Assembly (NCBI GenBank): GCA_963556495.2 | Contig: OY747721.1 | Coordinates: 7,870,149-7,934,148 of the forward strand | Direction: 5' to 3' | Source of the DNA: Valencia hispanica | Lineage: Eukaryota > Chordata > Actinopteri > Cyprinodontiformes > Valenciidae | DNA length: 64,000 bases | Shown: in pieces, positions 33,353 through 44,102 of the stretch | Position numbering within the stretch: the stretch's first letter is position 1 | Layout of the letters: each line of letters begins with the position of its first letter | Notes under the pieces: generated by a model | The model's input: the letters and a program-made list of their open reading frames with translations, nothing else | Told to the model about the DNA's origin: nothing | The model's database searches: none | Position numbers and translations under genes: made by a program

Positions 33353-35325
33353 ATCAAAAAGCAAAAGTAATTGAAATAGATCAAATTGATATTAGTCCTG
33401 AAATTCAGTTATGTGTAATACCTCCTTGGATAATTCCAGAAGTACAAGTAGACTTTGCATTGTTAGAAAATAAAAATAAAAGTAAAAAAGATTATTTAAA
33501 TTTGCATATAGTACAGTGTTGAGGCTATGACCTTTCACTGAACGAACTGGATCTCCCAGCATCCTTCCACTGAACGAACTGCATCTCCCAGCATCCTTTC
33601 ACTGAACGAACTGCATCTCCCAGCACCCATTGCGCTGCCCTCGACCCATTCTCATTGGTCTGTGGCCAGTGATGACATCACAGAGTTGATAAAAGCAGCA
33701 CAAATATTGAAATCTTCGTCTTTTGGTCCTGGTGCCGTAAGGAGACGCTTTAATCCACTGCTAGCATTTTCCCCTTTTCCGTTCAAACCTGCTGGACCAG
33801 GAATAACTTCCCTTTTAAACTTCGAAGTGAATCGGCCAAGCAAACAGACTTTCCTGTAGCCTACGGGTAACCAGGTAGTCCGCTGGCCATCTGAGCTCTA
33901 TTGAAATCGGCCCTGAGTCCCTCAGCGCCTAAAGTCGGACGTCCACTTTTCCGACCTCGGTTTTGCGCAAACCGCTCCTTTAAACTGGACACTTTCTACG
34001 TTCTTCGTCGTGGACTGTGGAGAGCTGCCCCCACCAAGTAGGATTAACCTGGTTTATATCTCTCGGTCTGGGTAGAGGAGAGGTCTTTGGTCAATATCCG
34101 TTTTCTGTTGGTTAAAATAAGTCTGTCAACTTGTTAACCACTGTTATTCTTGGTCGTCTGTCGCTGTACACCGACCCTGAATGTGCATGCTTTTTGTGTT
34201 TTATTATTTGACTTCGGTTGCAACCAGAAGCAGTATATTATATTGTATTATTTTCTTGTTTGTTTATTGTCCGCTGCGGTTGGCGCGTGTCTGTTTAGAC
34301 AGGTCGCGTGGACTCAGTACTCAGTACTTTGTCCAAGCCACCATTGCTAATGAAACTAGCCTTTGTTGAATTGCCACGCGGTCTTCCTTTGTCTTCCTTT
34401 GTGAACCGATCGCGCCAATTGATAAGGCTTGAGTTATTTATCGCATTGAAGGGGTGAGCTGAACCCCCCCCTCATTCGCTCGCTGTCTCCCACACACACA
34501 CACACAGCCGCACACACACGCCCCCTTCCCTCAACGTTAACTTTGTTCTATATTTTTGCATGCGTTAGAATCGATGGAAATTATGAATGAAATGTAATCT
34601 GTAAGGTTGACCTATTTCATTAATAAATTCCCTTAAGTAACGAGAAGTTTCCTGTGCTATTTCAGTGTGTGCTGTGAAGTTTGTTTTAACCCCGCGGACG
34701 AACTCTATGCCTTTTCAGAGAGACTGACAGTCTGGTTTAATTAAAATTATCTCATTTATGAGATTGGTGCCCCTATATCTTTAATAAACATGTTAAAGTC
34801 GAATGTAATCAATAATTATATTAATATTAAATTATTGACTATAATTATTGATGCTCAGAAAACCAGACAACAACTTTTTATTATTAATAGTTACAACAAC
34901 AGGATTACATTAATCAATTCTATGGATATATTCAAATATTTACAGACGCATCAAAAAATGTAAGGAATCAAATATGGGTAGCAGTTTATATTCCAGATTT
35001 TCAAATCAAATTAGGGATGAGGATTAATGAAGGAATATCAATATATACTGGGGAGCTTTTGACAATATTGTTAGCAGCACAATGGGAAGAACATAAACCA
35101 TTAAGAACAATAATTTGCTCTGATTCAAGTTCATCATTAATAAGCATAGAAAATCATTTTTCAGAAGGAAGACCATATATTATAATGGAGTTATTACAAA
35201 CTATTTATAGGATAAATATGATGGGATTTACAGTTACGTTTATATGGGTTCCAGCACATATTGGAGTGTGTGGCAATGAGATGGTGGATACAATAGCTAA
35301 AACAATTGCATTAAAAGTGGAATAA
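33353..35325 (+). pseudogene. LINE RNase H domain, split by a solo LTR
   Basis: The frame before the LTR reads YLNLHIVQ (ending 33516). After removal of the LTR and one target copy it continues DYINQFYGYIQIFTDAS from 34899, with no frame change. The RNase H acidic residues are visible: TDAS, TGELL (Glu), CSDSSS, GNEMVDTIA. RNase H removes the RNA strand during second-strand synthesis and is a hallmark of I-clade LINEs. Confidence 0.85.
33517..34898 (+). mobile_element. Solo LTR, family with second copy at 57043-58370
   Basis: It begins TGTTGAGGCTATGACC and ends GTTACAACA, with TG...CA ends. The 4 bp ACAG flank it (33513-33516 and 34899-34902). No internal coding region or second LTR is attached. 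Near its start are three 32-bp tandem repeats of the kind ACTGAACGAACTGCATCTCC (about 33532-33628). The length of 1,382 bp and the 4-bp duplication fit an ERV1- or Gypsy-type LTR. I cannot choose between them. Confidence 0.85.
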
Positions 35326-35365
35326 AATTTAAATAAAAGTAGATATTAGTCTAAGTAAAGCTGAA

Positions 35366-36372
35366 ATGAAAAGTATAATAAAAATAAAAATGAGGGGAAA
35401 ATGGCAAAGGAGATGGGAGGAGGGGAAAAAAGGAAGATGGTTTTGTGATATTCAAAAGATAGTTGGAAATATGAGAGAAACTGGAAGATCAAGAAGAGAG
35501 GAAATGATAGTATCTCGTCTTAGATATGGACATACTGGATTAAATAGTACCCTATTTAGAATAGTAAAACATCAAACAGGGAAGTGTAGCTATTGTGGAT
35601 TAAGTGAAACAGTGGAACATGTGATATTACAGTGTGATAAATATCAAGCAGAAAGAACGCAAATGATAAGGAATTTAGAGATAAATAAGTTAAAACTAGA
35701 TGTAAAGGAAATATTGAGAACAAAATCTAATTGTGAAAGTATTAAAGCAACATTACAGTACTTAAAGGGGGGTATTATGCAAAATGGACTTTCTGAAGCT
35801 TGATATCCTGAGAACCTGTCTTTCACTCATTAAAAACATACCTGAAGTGTTGCTCTGACCCATTCACTCATGTTAGAGTAATCTTTGAGTCTCTGCCGGT
35901 CTTTGCTGGTAGTTCTTGGGGTTGCTGAAACGCCTGCTCCCACCTATCCCCGCCTTTTCCACCCATCTCCTCCTCCAACCTGACATACTCAGCCGAGAGC
36001 CTCGCCCCTGCAGAGCTTCCCCACCCCTCCCCACCTCACACAACTCCGGCTGAGTCCCAGGTGCAGTAATTATAACACACCAGCTGCAGCTGCGCGTCTT
36101 TTGTGGGATTTTTGTTTCGACTCCATGCATGCTGCGATGATGCACAGTATGTGACGAACTGAAGGGGGAGTGTCAGAAAGAGTAAGAGGGTCTTAGAGAG
36201 GCACAGGCGAAAATCTAGGCAACCAATACGGAAGTAAATTTCTTTAAGCTGGATTTGTATATATGATGGACCTTTAAAAAACTTAAGGTGACAATTTTAT
36301 TGGAGTGTGCTATAGAAGGGTAATATCTGCCTGGAAGAAGCATAATACCCCCCTTTAAAACAAACTAGGTTG
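35366..36372 (+). pseudogene. LINE C-terminal domain with zinc finger, split by a TTAA MITE
   Basis: The frame has a basic start (MRGKWQRRWEEGKKG) and then CSYCGLSETVEHVILQC, the usual C-terminal C-x2-C-...-H-x4-C finger of I-clade LINEs. At 35762 a MITE enters. When it and one TTAA are removed the frame continues as QYLKQTRLFDRK with a TAA stop at about 36370, the natural protein end. Confidence 0.8.
35766..36354. mobile_element. TTAA-flanked MITE (piggyBac-like target)
   Basis: It starts AGGGGGGTATTATGC and ends GCATAATACCCCCCT, a perfect 15-bp TIR. TTAA lies at both sides (35762-35765 and 36355-36358). Excision of the element plus one TTAA restores the LINE frame. The 589-bp body is non-coding. 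TTAA duplication is the piggyBac habit, but no transposase is present. A truncated copy is at 47438-47653. Confidence 0.85.
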
Positions 36373-37246
36373 TTTGATAGGAAATAAGTTTTTTTTTGTT
36401 TTTTTTTACAAAGCACTATTTGGGATCACACTCCAAATCAGTGGTGGCGGTAATGAACCAATTGTTGTTTGCCAACCGCCAATAATTTTTTTAAAGAAGA
36501 AATGTTTATGTGGGAAAAGTTCACAATGTGCATGACAAACAACGTTGAGCTTCCCCGAATCAAATATTAAAATTAATGGCAAAGGATTATGTTTTTTCAC
36601 TTTTTCTTTTCTAAATGCACACTGGGTATTTTAGTTATTCTGGATATACAGTCATATCATGGTGGATTATTCTTTTCAGCAAGGAAAAAACAAAGATAAG
36701 GAAGAATTTATGCTCTTGTTTTTGGGCTTATTTTGCTGCTCATTTACTGAAATTGGCACGTAGCGTGATGAAACTTGCAGCTTTAGAATCTGTGAGATGC
36801 TGGCTTTCCTAGAAGGCAAAGTTTGCTCGGTTCTGTTTGGCAGGGTGACCGACAGGTTCGGTTGAATTTGTTCATGTAAAAATCGCAAAATAGCACAACC
36901 GCTCTTTTAATTGCTTATAATTTTTTCTGGTTTTGGAGGTAACAGAAAATATTTATATGAGTTTTCAGCTGAGATTCTGAGGTTTATAATGATAAGAAAT
37001 GCTTAGCAATCAGTGACCACAGGTAAACTAAATTCGGACATTTCCCTGCCCTTCCCCCACAGTGACCTGGCGGCAGGGCTGTGGGGTGGAACAGGTTATG
37101 TAACGACATCATATTTTCGAAAGAAATTGTAATGTCAGTACAGTGTTTGCCGCAGTAACGCATTACACTACTACATTACAAAAATAGTAATGTCATTACA
37201 GTAACTAGTTGCTTTGTAACGCGTTACACCCAACACTGCTGACAAC

Positions 37247-37503
37247 ACACCTTGATATTCTTTGGAGTGGCTCTGACCTTTAGCAATCTTATTCTTTTGT
37301 ATTGTGAAAAGGTGCTTGTCTTTTGTTTAGTAGCTTTGGGTTTTGGTTGCTGCCAGTTACCCCCCTGGCTCTGTTGCATCACAGGGAACATCTTCTCTCA
37401 CATCCTGGACAAATTTTTTTTTAAACTTTACCATTAGATCCGAGCTAAAGAGCACCATTTGCAAAAACCAGCAGCCACAGAAACAGTTTATACCGCCAGG
37501 CTG
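37247..37503. other. No feature recognised
   Basis: Flank between the hAT element and the Penelope-like fragment. Short frames only. Confidence 0.4.
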
Positions 37504-38610
37504 TATTCAAGACAACAAGAAAAGTCCAGTTGCCTTCATTTAAACTCTCAAGAATATCATGTCCTGGATGACTGAGAATCTACACCAACATAACCTATTT
37601 TTTATATTTAAGCCATATTAGCTTATTATAGTTTTCATGTGTTTTGAAGAGAAAGTAAGTTGTCCAGGGAAAGGGATTAAGAATGAGACAGAATAGAAGC
37701 TGGGAGGGAAGCTAACTACTGTAAATAAATATATTTGTAAATAAATAAATTACAAAATAAGTGACTGGCGACATAAAACTGTAGAGAAACGAATAAATAA
37801 ATGAACTCAATGGCTCAACACAGAAGAGCAAACTTATCAGGCCAAGACTCAGCAGTCCATCTACATCTAAAGGACAAAGGTCACTCTTTTGAAGACAATA
37901 AAGTACACATTTTAGAGAGCAAAAAAAGATGTGTTGAGAGAGGAGTGAAAGAAGCCATCTATGTAAAACATATAAAACCAGCCTTGAACTGAGGAGGTGG
38001 TTTGAGATCCCCCCTTTCAAACACATGCAAAGCAGCCTTGAGTTGACTACCTAAGAAGTTTCACAAAATCTCACACATGGGGCATGTGACCAAAACAGCG
38101 CATAGTTACATAAACTGGGTCATTTCACCGTTAACAACTTTACATCCCCAAGACTGCTTCGTGCTTAGAAGCTTACGCAACCCTGATAGCCTCCTTAGGT
38201 ATAATGATAGCCCCATTAGTGAGTCTTAACCTTAGACTTATAAATCTGATACTCCCAATCCAGTTTTCAGAACTGAACAAGCCTCATGGATGAGAGACGA
38301 AACATATTCAAGACAACAACTAAAGTCCAGTTGCCTTCATTTAAACTCTCAAGAATATCATGTCCTGGATGACTTAGAATCTACACCAACATAACCTATT
38401 TTTTATATTCAAGCCATATTAGCTTATTATAGTTCTCAGGTGTTTCAAAAAGAAAGTAAGTTGTCCAGGGAAAGGGATTACGAATGAGACAGAAAAGAAG
38501 CTGGGAGGGAAGCTAACTACTGTAAATAAATATATTTGTAAATAAATCAATTTGAAAGTAAATGACTGGCAACATAAAACTGTAAAAAAAAAAGAATAAA
38601 GAAATGAATG
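37504..38610 (+). mobile_element. Penelope-like element fragment with pLTR-like direct repeat
   Basis: The 37801-37992 frame reads HLKDKGHSFEDNKVHILE, then ERGVKEAIYVKHIKPALN, followed past a stop by GGGLR. This is the conserved end of the GIY-YIG endonuclease region of Penelope-like elements in fish. A direct repeat of about 300 bp (37504-37805 and 38305-38610, offset 801 bp) lies upstream of and after this coding part. Such pLTR-like, partially tandem arrangements are usual for Penelope-like elements. RT is absent. Confidence 0.65.
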
Positions 38611-39060
38611 AGTTTATAAATTTGAAAAAGAAAATGTGGAAAAAAAATACCTAAATATTTGAGGAAATTTAATTTAATTAAAGAAATACATATTTTTGGA
38701 AATAAATTAACAAATAAATACTTATATATAATATATGAAGACTTAAATTGAAAAAAATACATGTTTTATTTATTTAGGTATTGTTAATTTTGGTAAGATA
38801 ACTTCTCCTTAGTTTTGGGGTCTCTAAAAATAATTCCAAATTGGATAAAACATTTTGAAAGCAAATAATTAAATTACATTTGATTAATACAAATTTACAA
38901 TCATATTTGACTGGAATAATAAAAGTCCAAGTTTGATTTCTTCAAGTAATGAGGTTTTCCATTTGGACCCCATTTAAAATGGTTTGAAAATAGCTGTGAA
39001 ATCCCTTTTTATGTTTCATAAGCATAATTCAAGTTTCTCAGATTACTAACTATGGTTTAA
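38611..39060. other. AT-rich sequence, no feature recognised
   Basis: AT-rich with short frames only. It leads up to the lone SPOP-like exon. Confidence 0.4.
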
Positions 39061-39089
39061 TAATTCTCTGTTCAGTGTAAATACACCAG

Positions 39090-39209
39090 AACCATGTGGA
39101 GATCAATGACATGGAGCCAGAAGTTTTCAAGATGATGTGCTTCATTTACACGGACAAGGCTCCCAACCTGGACAAGATGGCCGACGACCCGCTTGCAGCA
39201 GCCGATAAA
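39090..39209 (+). pseudogene. Lone exon of a SPOP-like BTB/POZ gene
   Basis: The 40 codons match the SPOP BTB-domain exon: [32 protein letters not shown] and LAAADK are all recognisable. A splice acceptor (CACCAG/AAC at 39089/39090) and donor (AAA/GTAAAT at 39209/39210) bound it at the positions I expect for SPOP. One Glu codon is missing (FKMMCF for FKEMMCF), and Gly-to-Asp and Leu-to-Pro changes are present. No other SPOP exon is seen within the window, so it is most likely an orphan, duplicated exon. Confidence 0.8.
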
Positions 39210-39242
39210 GTAAATTGATCATAGATTAGAATAAAGATATTT

Positions 39243-42200
39243 TAGTAGGCAAGGCAGTTTTATTTGTAAAGCACACTTTCAACAACAAGGTGATTCAAGG
39301 TGCTTTACACGATTAAGAGGTAAAATAAAAATAGCAGTAAAACACAGACAAAGCATATAAAGTAAAAACAGCAATCAAGCAAGAAGCATACACAGATACA
39401 TCAAGGCATTACAAAGCATATAATGTAAAAACAGCAAGAAGGATACACAAAACATGATACATCAAAGCATTACTCAAAGGCAGCTCTAAACAGATATGTT
39501 TTTAGTTATTATTTAAAAGAACTTTTAAAAGTTTTCTGGTTGTTTGTTCCAGATTAGAGGAGCATAGAAACTGAAAGCTGCTTCTGCGTGTTTGGTTCTA
39601 ATTATACGGATGTTGAGAATGGAATAAGAGGACCTGAGTGTTTTGGTGGGTTGGTATAGTAACAGCAGATCTTCAATGTACTTTGGTGCTAAGCCATTCA
39701 ATGATTCATAAGCTAGTAAAAGTATTTTGAAGTCTATTCTCTGAACTACAGGGAGCCACTTTAGAACTCGGGTGATGTCCTCTATTTTCCTGGTTCTAGT
39801 GAGGATGCGAGCACCAGCGTTTTGGTTCAGCTGTGGCTGTCTGACTTTTTAGGCAGACCTGTGAGAACGCTGTTGCAGTAATCAATCCGACTAAAGGTAA
39901 AAGCATGGATAAGTTTTTTCTTGGTCCTGTTGCGCCATCAGTACTTTAATTTTAGAAATGTTCTTCAAGTGATAGAAGGATGACTTTGTTATTGCCTTTA
40001 TGTGACCCTGGAGGTTCAGGTCTGAGTCCATTACTACACCTAAACTTCGGGCATAATCAGTAGTTTCCAGCTGTATTAACTGAAGCTGTGTGCTGACTCT
40101 TGATCTGTCCTCTTTAGGTCCAAAAGTAATTATTTCTGTTTTGTTTCTGTTCAGCTGGAGAACGTTATGGCTGATCCATCCATTGATTTGCTCTATGCAT
40201 TTACTTAGGGTTTGGATGGGTTCAAAGTCACCTGGTGACATCGTAATGTAGAGCTGAGTACCATCTGCATAGTTATGGTAGCTAATCTTATTGGTTGTTT
40301 TAATCTGGGCTAGTGGGAGCATGTAGATATTAAATAAGAGGGGCCCCAGGATGGAGCCCTGGGGCACCCCACATGTGATTTCTGTTTGCTCTGATGAAAA
40401 GTTTCTTATTGAAACAAAGAAGTCCCTGTTCTTTAGGTAAGACTCGAACCAGCCAAGTACTGTATCAGAGAGTCCGACGCAGCTCTCCACTCATTCCAAT
40501 AGTATATCATGATCGACAGCGTCAAATGCAAGGGGTGCACGGTGGCGCAGCTGGTAGAGCAGCTCACTTCACAGCTAGAAGGTCCCGGGTTCAATTAGCA
40601 TACCGCCGGGGACGCTGTGGGTGCTGAGGGTGTGTTTGTTCCCCCGCATCATCGGCACCCACACCCCGGGTGGGGTTGGCGATAGGGCCTTTCTGTGTGG
40701 AGTTTGCATGTTCTCTCCGTGTTCCCTAGAGTTCTGGGGCTGTATACTGCCTCCTCCTGCCCGGACGGGGCGCCTGAAGGGTTGGGGAGGATCTGGCTGC
40801 AATAACGTAATCCTTTCACGCGCTACGTCCAGCCAGGGAAATCCCGCCCCATCAGGTTAAAAGAAGGGCCTGCTCACTCCCCAAGCATAAAGGAGGCTTT
40901 GGTTTCATTGTAGGCCCCTCCCGGGGCTGGCAGAGGGAGAGCGGAACCCCAGGACTAGAACTAGGTAGCAGCACTCGTTGATAAATAATGGGAAAAAAGC
41001 GTGGGATAAAAAAAAAAAAAAAAAAAAAAGAAAACGTGTCAAATGCTGCACTGAGGTCCAACAGAACCAGCACTGTGGTTCTACCACAGTCTGTATTTAT
41101 GCGGATGTCATTGAAAACTTTGACAAGGGCAGTCTCACTGCTGTGGTGAGCATGGAAACCAGACTGAAAAACATAAACGGTTGGTCATTGTTATGAAGCT
41201 ATTCAACTGCTAAAACACAGCTTTTTCAATAATTTTACTGATGAATGGAAGATTAGAAATTGGCTTGTAGTTCTGCATTAACGTGTTGTCCAGATTATTC
41301 TTTTTTAGCAGTGGTTAAATAACTGCTGTTTTTAAACCCTGGGGGAAGAGGCCTGACAGGAGGGATGAGTTTCGCTATTTAAATCAGATCCAATGACAGG
41401 GAAAACTTTTCTAAGGAAAGCTGTGGGTAGGATATCAAGACAACAAGAGGAGGAGCTTAATTGGTTAATGATTTCTTTTAGGTTTTTTTGTTTTAATTTA
41501 TGGAATTCAGATATTTTTTCTACATTGGTGTTATTTGAGTATAACATTGGTAGTCGGCTCAGTGCTGCAGTACAGACCGACCGTCTAATTGCTTGAATCT
41601 CTTCAGTGAAAAAGCTGGCATATTCACTGCAGACCCTGGTAGAATTTAGTTCAGGGGCAATTGTAACTGGAGGATTAGTTAGTCTTTCCACTGTTGCAAA
41701 CAGAGTCTGTGCATTATTAATGTTTCTGTTAATGATTTTAGAAAATAAAGATTCCCTAGCTTCTTTCAAAGATAACTGATATCTGTTCAGTCTCTTTTTG
41801 TAGATCTCACAGTGAACCTAGAGTCGAGTTTTCCGCCATTTTCTCTCGGCACGTCGACACTCCTTTTTTCACTACGTACCAGCTTGTCCACGGAGACTTC
41901 TTTCTACCTGAGACTACTTTCACTTTTGTCGGAGCAATGGAATCAATGATGTCTGAGATTTTCACGAGGAAATTATCTACCAGCTTGTCTACTGAGTTGG
42001 AGATGGGAGATGAGGGGGATGTGGTGGAAGGGTAAATACTTTTAAAGGTTTCAACTGAACTGTCCCCGAGAAAGCACATTTTTACAGTTATCTCACTGTA
42101 GCTAGATATTTTAGAAGATATGGTACTTTCAAAGAAAACAGAAATGGTCAGATTAAACCTTTGCAGATAATTAAGTCCACAGTGTGTCCTCTATTGTGTG

Positions 42201-42958
42201 TTGGTTTTTTGACATGCTGGGTCAGGCCGAAGTTGTGAAGAGTGTCACTTAATGTTTTAGCTAGTCTATCCTGGGGGTTGTCAGTATCTATGTTGAAATC
42301 CTCTTCAAAGATTAATTGGTCATAATCGACACATATTATGGAGAGTAGGTCGCTGAAATCATTAAAGAAGTTAGAGTTAAGTTTTGGGGGTTTATACAAA
42401 CTTAGAAATGTAGCTTTCTTTTTTAGGCTCATTTATCTGAGTGGCTAGGTATTCAAAAGAGTCAAATATGCCCAGGGATAGCTTTTTAAAGTTCATTGAG
42501 TTGTGAAAACTTGTGGCTGCGTCACCACCTCGTCTGTGTTTTCTCCTCTCACTTAAGAAATTGTAATTTGGAGGAGTAGATTCTATCAATACAGATGTTT
42601 AATTATTTATTATTTATCTTTCGTTTCTTCTTCCTGGGAGCAGAGAAAGCAGGTGTAGATTCAGTGTGCTTTAAAGCCGGCCAGTCTTTGTCGAATTGGG
42701 AATGGGGTGTGCTACCCGTTAAACGCCTTTTGGGTGGAGGAGTAGCGTTGTTCTGTGGCTTCTGTGCGGGATTGTTGCACCGAGGTAACACCGGGCTGCC
42801 AGGTTGTTCCTCCCTGCGTGTAGTCATCGGTAAAGTTGTCTCATTTCCATGTCCAGTGTTTTGATCAAAATTGATCTAAAGATGGTGTAACTTCCTCTCG
42901 ATTGTTTCAATTCTCTGGGTCAGTTTCTCAAAGTCCTCTGCTGAGCAAAACGCCATTT
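39243..42958 (-). mobile_element. L2-type LINE copy A, nearly full length
   Basis: On the minus strand: ORF1 start MAFCSAEDFEKLTQRIETIE at 42958 (coiled-coil-like), broken by a stop and then continuing with KRRLTG to 42603. Endonuclease parts follow at 42589-42148 (FEEDFNIDTDN in place of the usual GDFNIHTDN), then RT parts at 42079-41332 and 40490-39891 ([18 protein letters not shown], then YADGTQLY in place of YADDTQLY). The 3' tail is at 39243. Several frameshifts, a degenerate catalytic pair and an insertion at 40530-41037 mark it as dead. Confidence 0.88.
40530..41037 (+). mobile_element. tRNA-headed retroposon with poly(A) tail and 9-bp target duplication
   Basis: It is 508 bp long, inserted in L2 copy A. 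GTCAAATGC occurs on both sides (40521-40529 and 41038-41046), and the uninterrupted LINE sequence is seen in copy B near 45470. Its head has a pol III A box TGGCGCAGCTGG (about 40543-40554) and a B-box-like GGTTCAATTAG. The tail is a run of about 20 A. The body between is GC-rich and unlike the SINE at 9545, except for a short TTTGCATGTTCTC block. Confidence 0.85.
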
Positions 42959-43079
42959 TGGTAATCCACAGTCCTTCAGAATGTTATCCAAAGAAAGAGA
43001 TCCGGTTAAATAAAGGGAGTCCAGAGGCTGGGTGTATCAGGTAATTAAGAAAAAAGCCAAGAAAAGCTAAGAAAAAAAA

Positions 43080-43427
43080 AAAAGAGAATAAGGCTAGAGA
43101 TCAGGAGTGGTTGGGAGAGGCTGCTCCTCCTTCAGCAGCCAGAGCACAGCCAGGGAGCAGCCAACAAGGACAGAACCCGCGCAGCTGGGACCTCAGTCCG
43201 GCTGGGTGATGGTACATAGGAAGCATAGTTCTAGCACTCTTTTTTTTATTATTATTATTATTATTTTTACAGTACAAACTCATAGGGCATTTGGCAAGTC
43301 ATGAATTCAATCAGATAATTTGTACATTGCTAAATCTTCCTTAGAAACATATAGCATTATGAGTTTGTCCTTTTTTATTTTATTTATTTACTTATATATA
43401 TATGAACTATGTAAAAAAATTATGTAA

Positions 43428-43504
<77 letters not shown>

Positions 43505-44100
43505 TAGTTCTAGTACTCACCCCACTGGACACTACCAACCTGTCCACGTTTTTAACAGATTTTCACCGCTCAGCGACACACCCTCTGAGAAGCTGACCCT
43601 GGTAATCGGCAGCTCCATAGTCAGAAACGTGGCATTAGAGACACCATTGACCACAGTCAAATGCTTGCCAGGGGCCAGAATGGGCGACATCAAATCCTAC
43701 CTGAAACTACTGGCTAAGGATAAGCATTTTACAGTAAAATTGTTATTCACGCTAATATGGCTGTAATGACACCTGGTCACGCCAATCGGAGGTCACTAAA
43801 ATTAGTGTTGCTTTGGTATGTAAGTTTGCCAAAACAATGTCGGACTCTGTAATCTTTTCTGGTCCCCTGCCCGATCGGACCACTGACGACATGTTTAGCC
43901 GCTATTTAGCCACAACTCCTGATGAATCCAGGCAATTAGGTAGATTACAGGCATGTCTGGAAGACATAAAAACATGGATGACTCTAAACTTTTTGCTCTT
44001 AAATTCTGACAAGACAGAAGTTGCCATCTTTGGACCAGAAGCTCTAAAAACGAAACTGCTTAGTCAATCACTTCATCTGGCTGGCAGATGCTTGCATCAA
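43080..44100 (+). mobile_element. L2-type LINE, internally deleted (ORF1 joined to RT end)
   Basis: The plus strand starts with ORF1 sequence (GWVMVHRKHSSS, 43202 on). After an insertion it has [18 protein letters not shown] and CLPGARMGD, an SGNH-esterase-like ORF1 domain found in fish L2/CR1 LINEs, up to about 43905 (FAKTMSDSVIFSGPLP). It then jumps directly to late RT sequence: LQACLEDIKTWM and LNSDKTEVAIFGPEALK. The endonuclease and most of RT are missing. Confidence 0.75.
43234..43502. repeat. A/T-rich insertion in the L2 ORF1, with (TA)n and poly(T)
   Basis: The 11 bases CATAGTTCTAG occur just before (about 43223-43233) and after (about 43503-43513) this stretch, as a target duplication would. 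The inserted DNA starts with poly(T) and (ATT)n. It ends with (TA)n at about 43436-43466 and a T run of about 35. GAACTATGTAAAAAA at 43403 is mirrored by TTTTTTTACATAGTTC at its end. Confidence 0.6.
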
Positions 44101-44102
44101 GT

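Larger units (their letters stand above)
27701..36499 (+). mobile_element. I/Nimb-like LINE, near full length, interrupted three times
   Basis: Order on the plus strand: ORF1 with CCHC zinc knuckle, APE-type endonuclease, reverse transcriptase, RNase H, C-terminal CCHC-like finger, and a 3' UTR with GGTGGCGGTAATG and GCCAACCGCCAATAA. A target duplication AAATGTTT is present at 27693-27700 and 36500-36507. The RNase H domain and the 3' UTR style place it in the I clade (Nimb group in fish). The copy is dead, with frameshifts, stops and three later insertions at 29523, 33517 and 35766. Confidence 0.85.
26856..37238. mobile_element. hAT-type element, expanded to 10.4 kb by nested insertions
   Basis: The left end starts CAGTGTTGGGGTAGTTACTC and the right end finishes GTAACGCGTTACACCCAACACTG, so the outer TIR CAGTGTTGGG matches. 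The 8 bp CTGACAAC flank both ends exactly (26848-26855 and 37239-37246), and an 8-bp duplication is the hAT signature. Without the LINE the element would be about 1.6 kb. Its arms (26856-27700 and 36508-37238) hold no hAT transposase, so it is non-autonomous. Confidence 0.85.

Noticed and set aside
33652..33859. Paired small frames on both strands inside the solo LTR
   Set aside because: They lie within LTR sequence duplicated at 57-58 kb, show no domain, and are not conserved as frames there.
39090..39209. A functional SPOP gene
   Set aside because: Only one exon is present in the window, with a codon deletion and radical changes at conserved positions.
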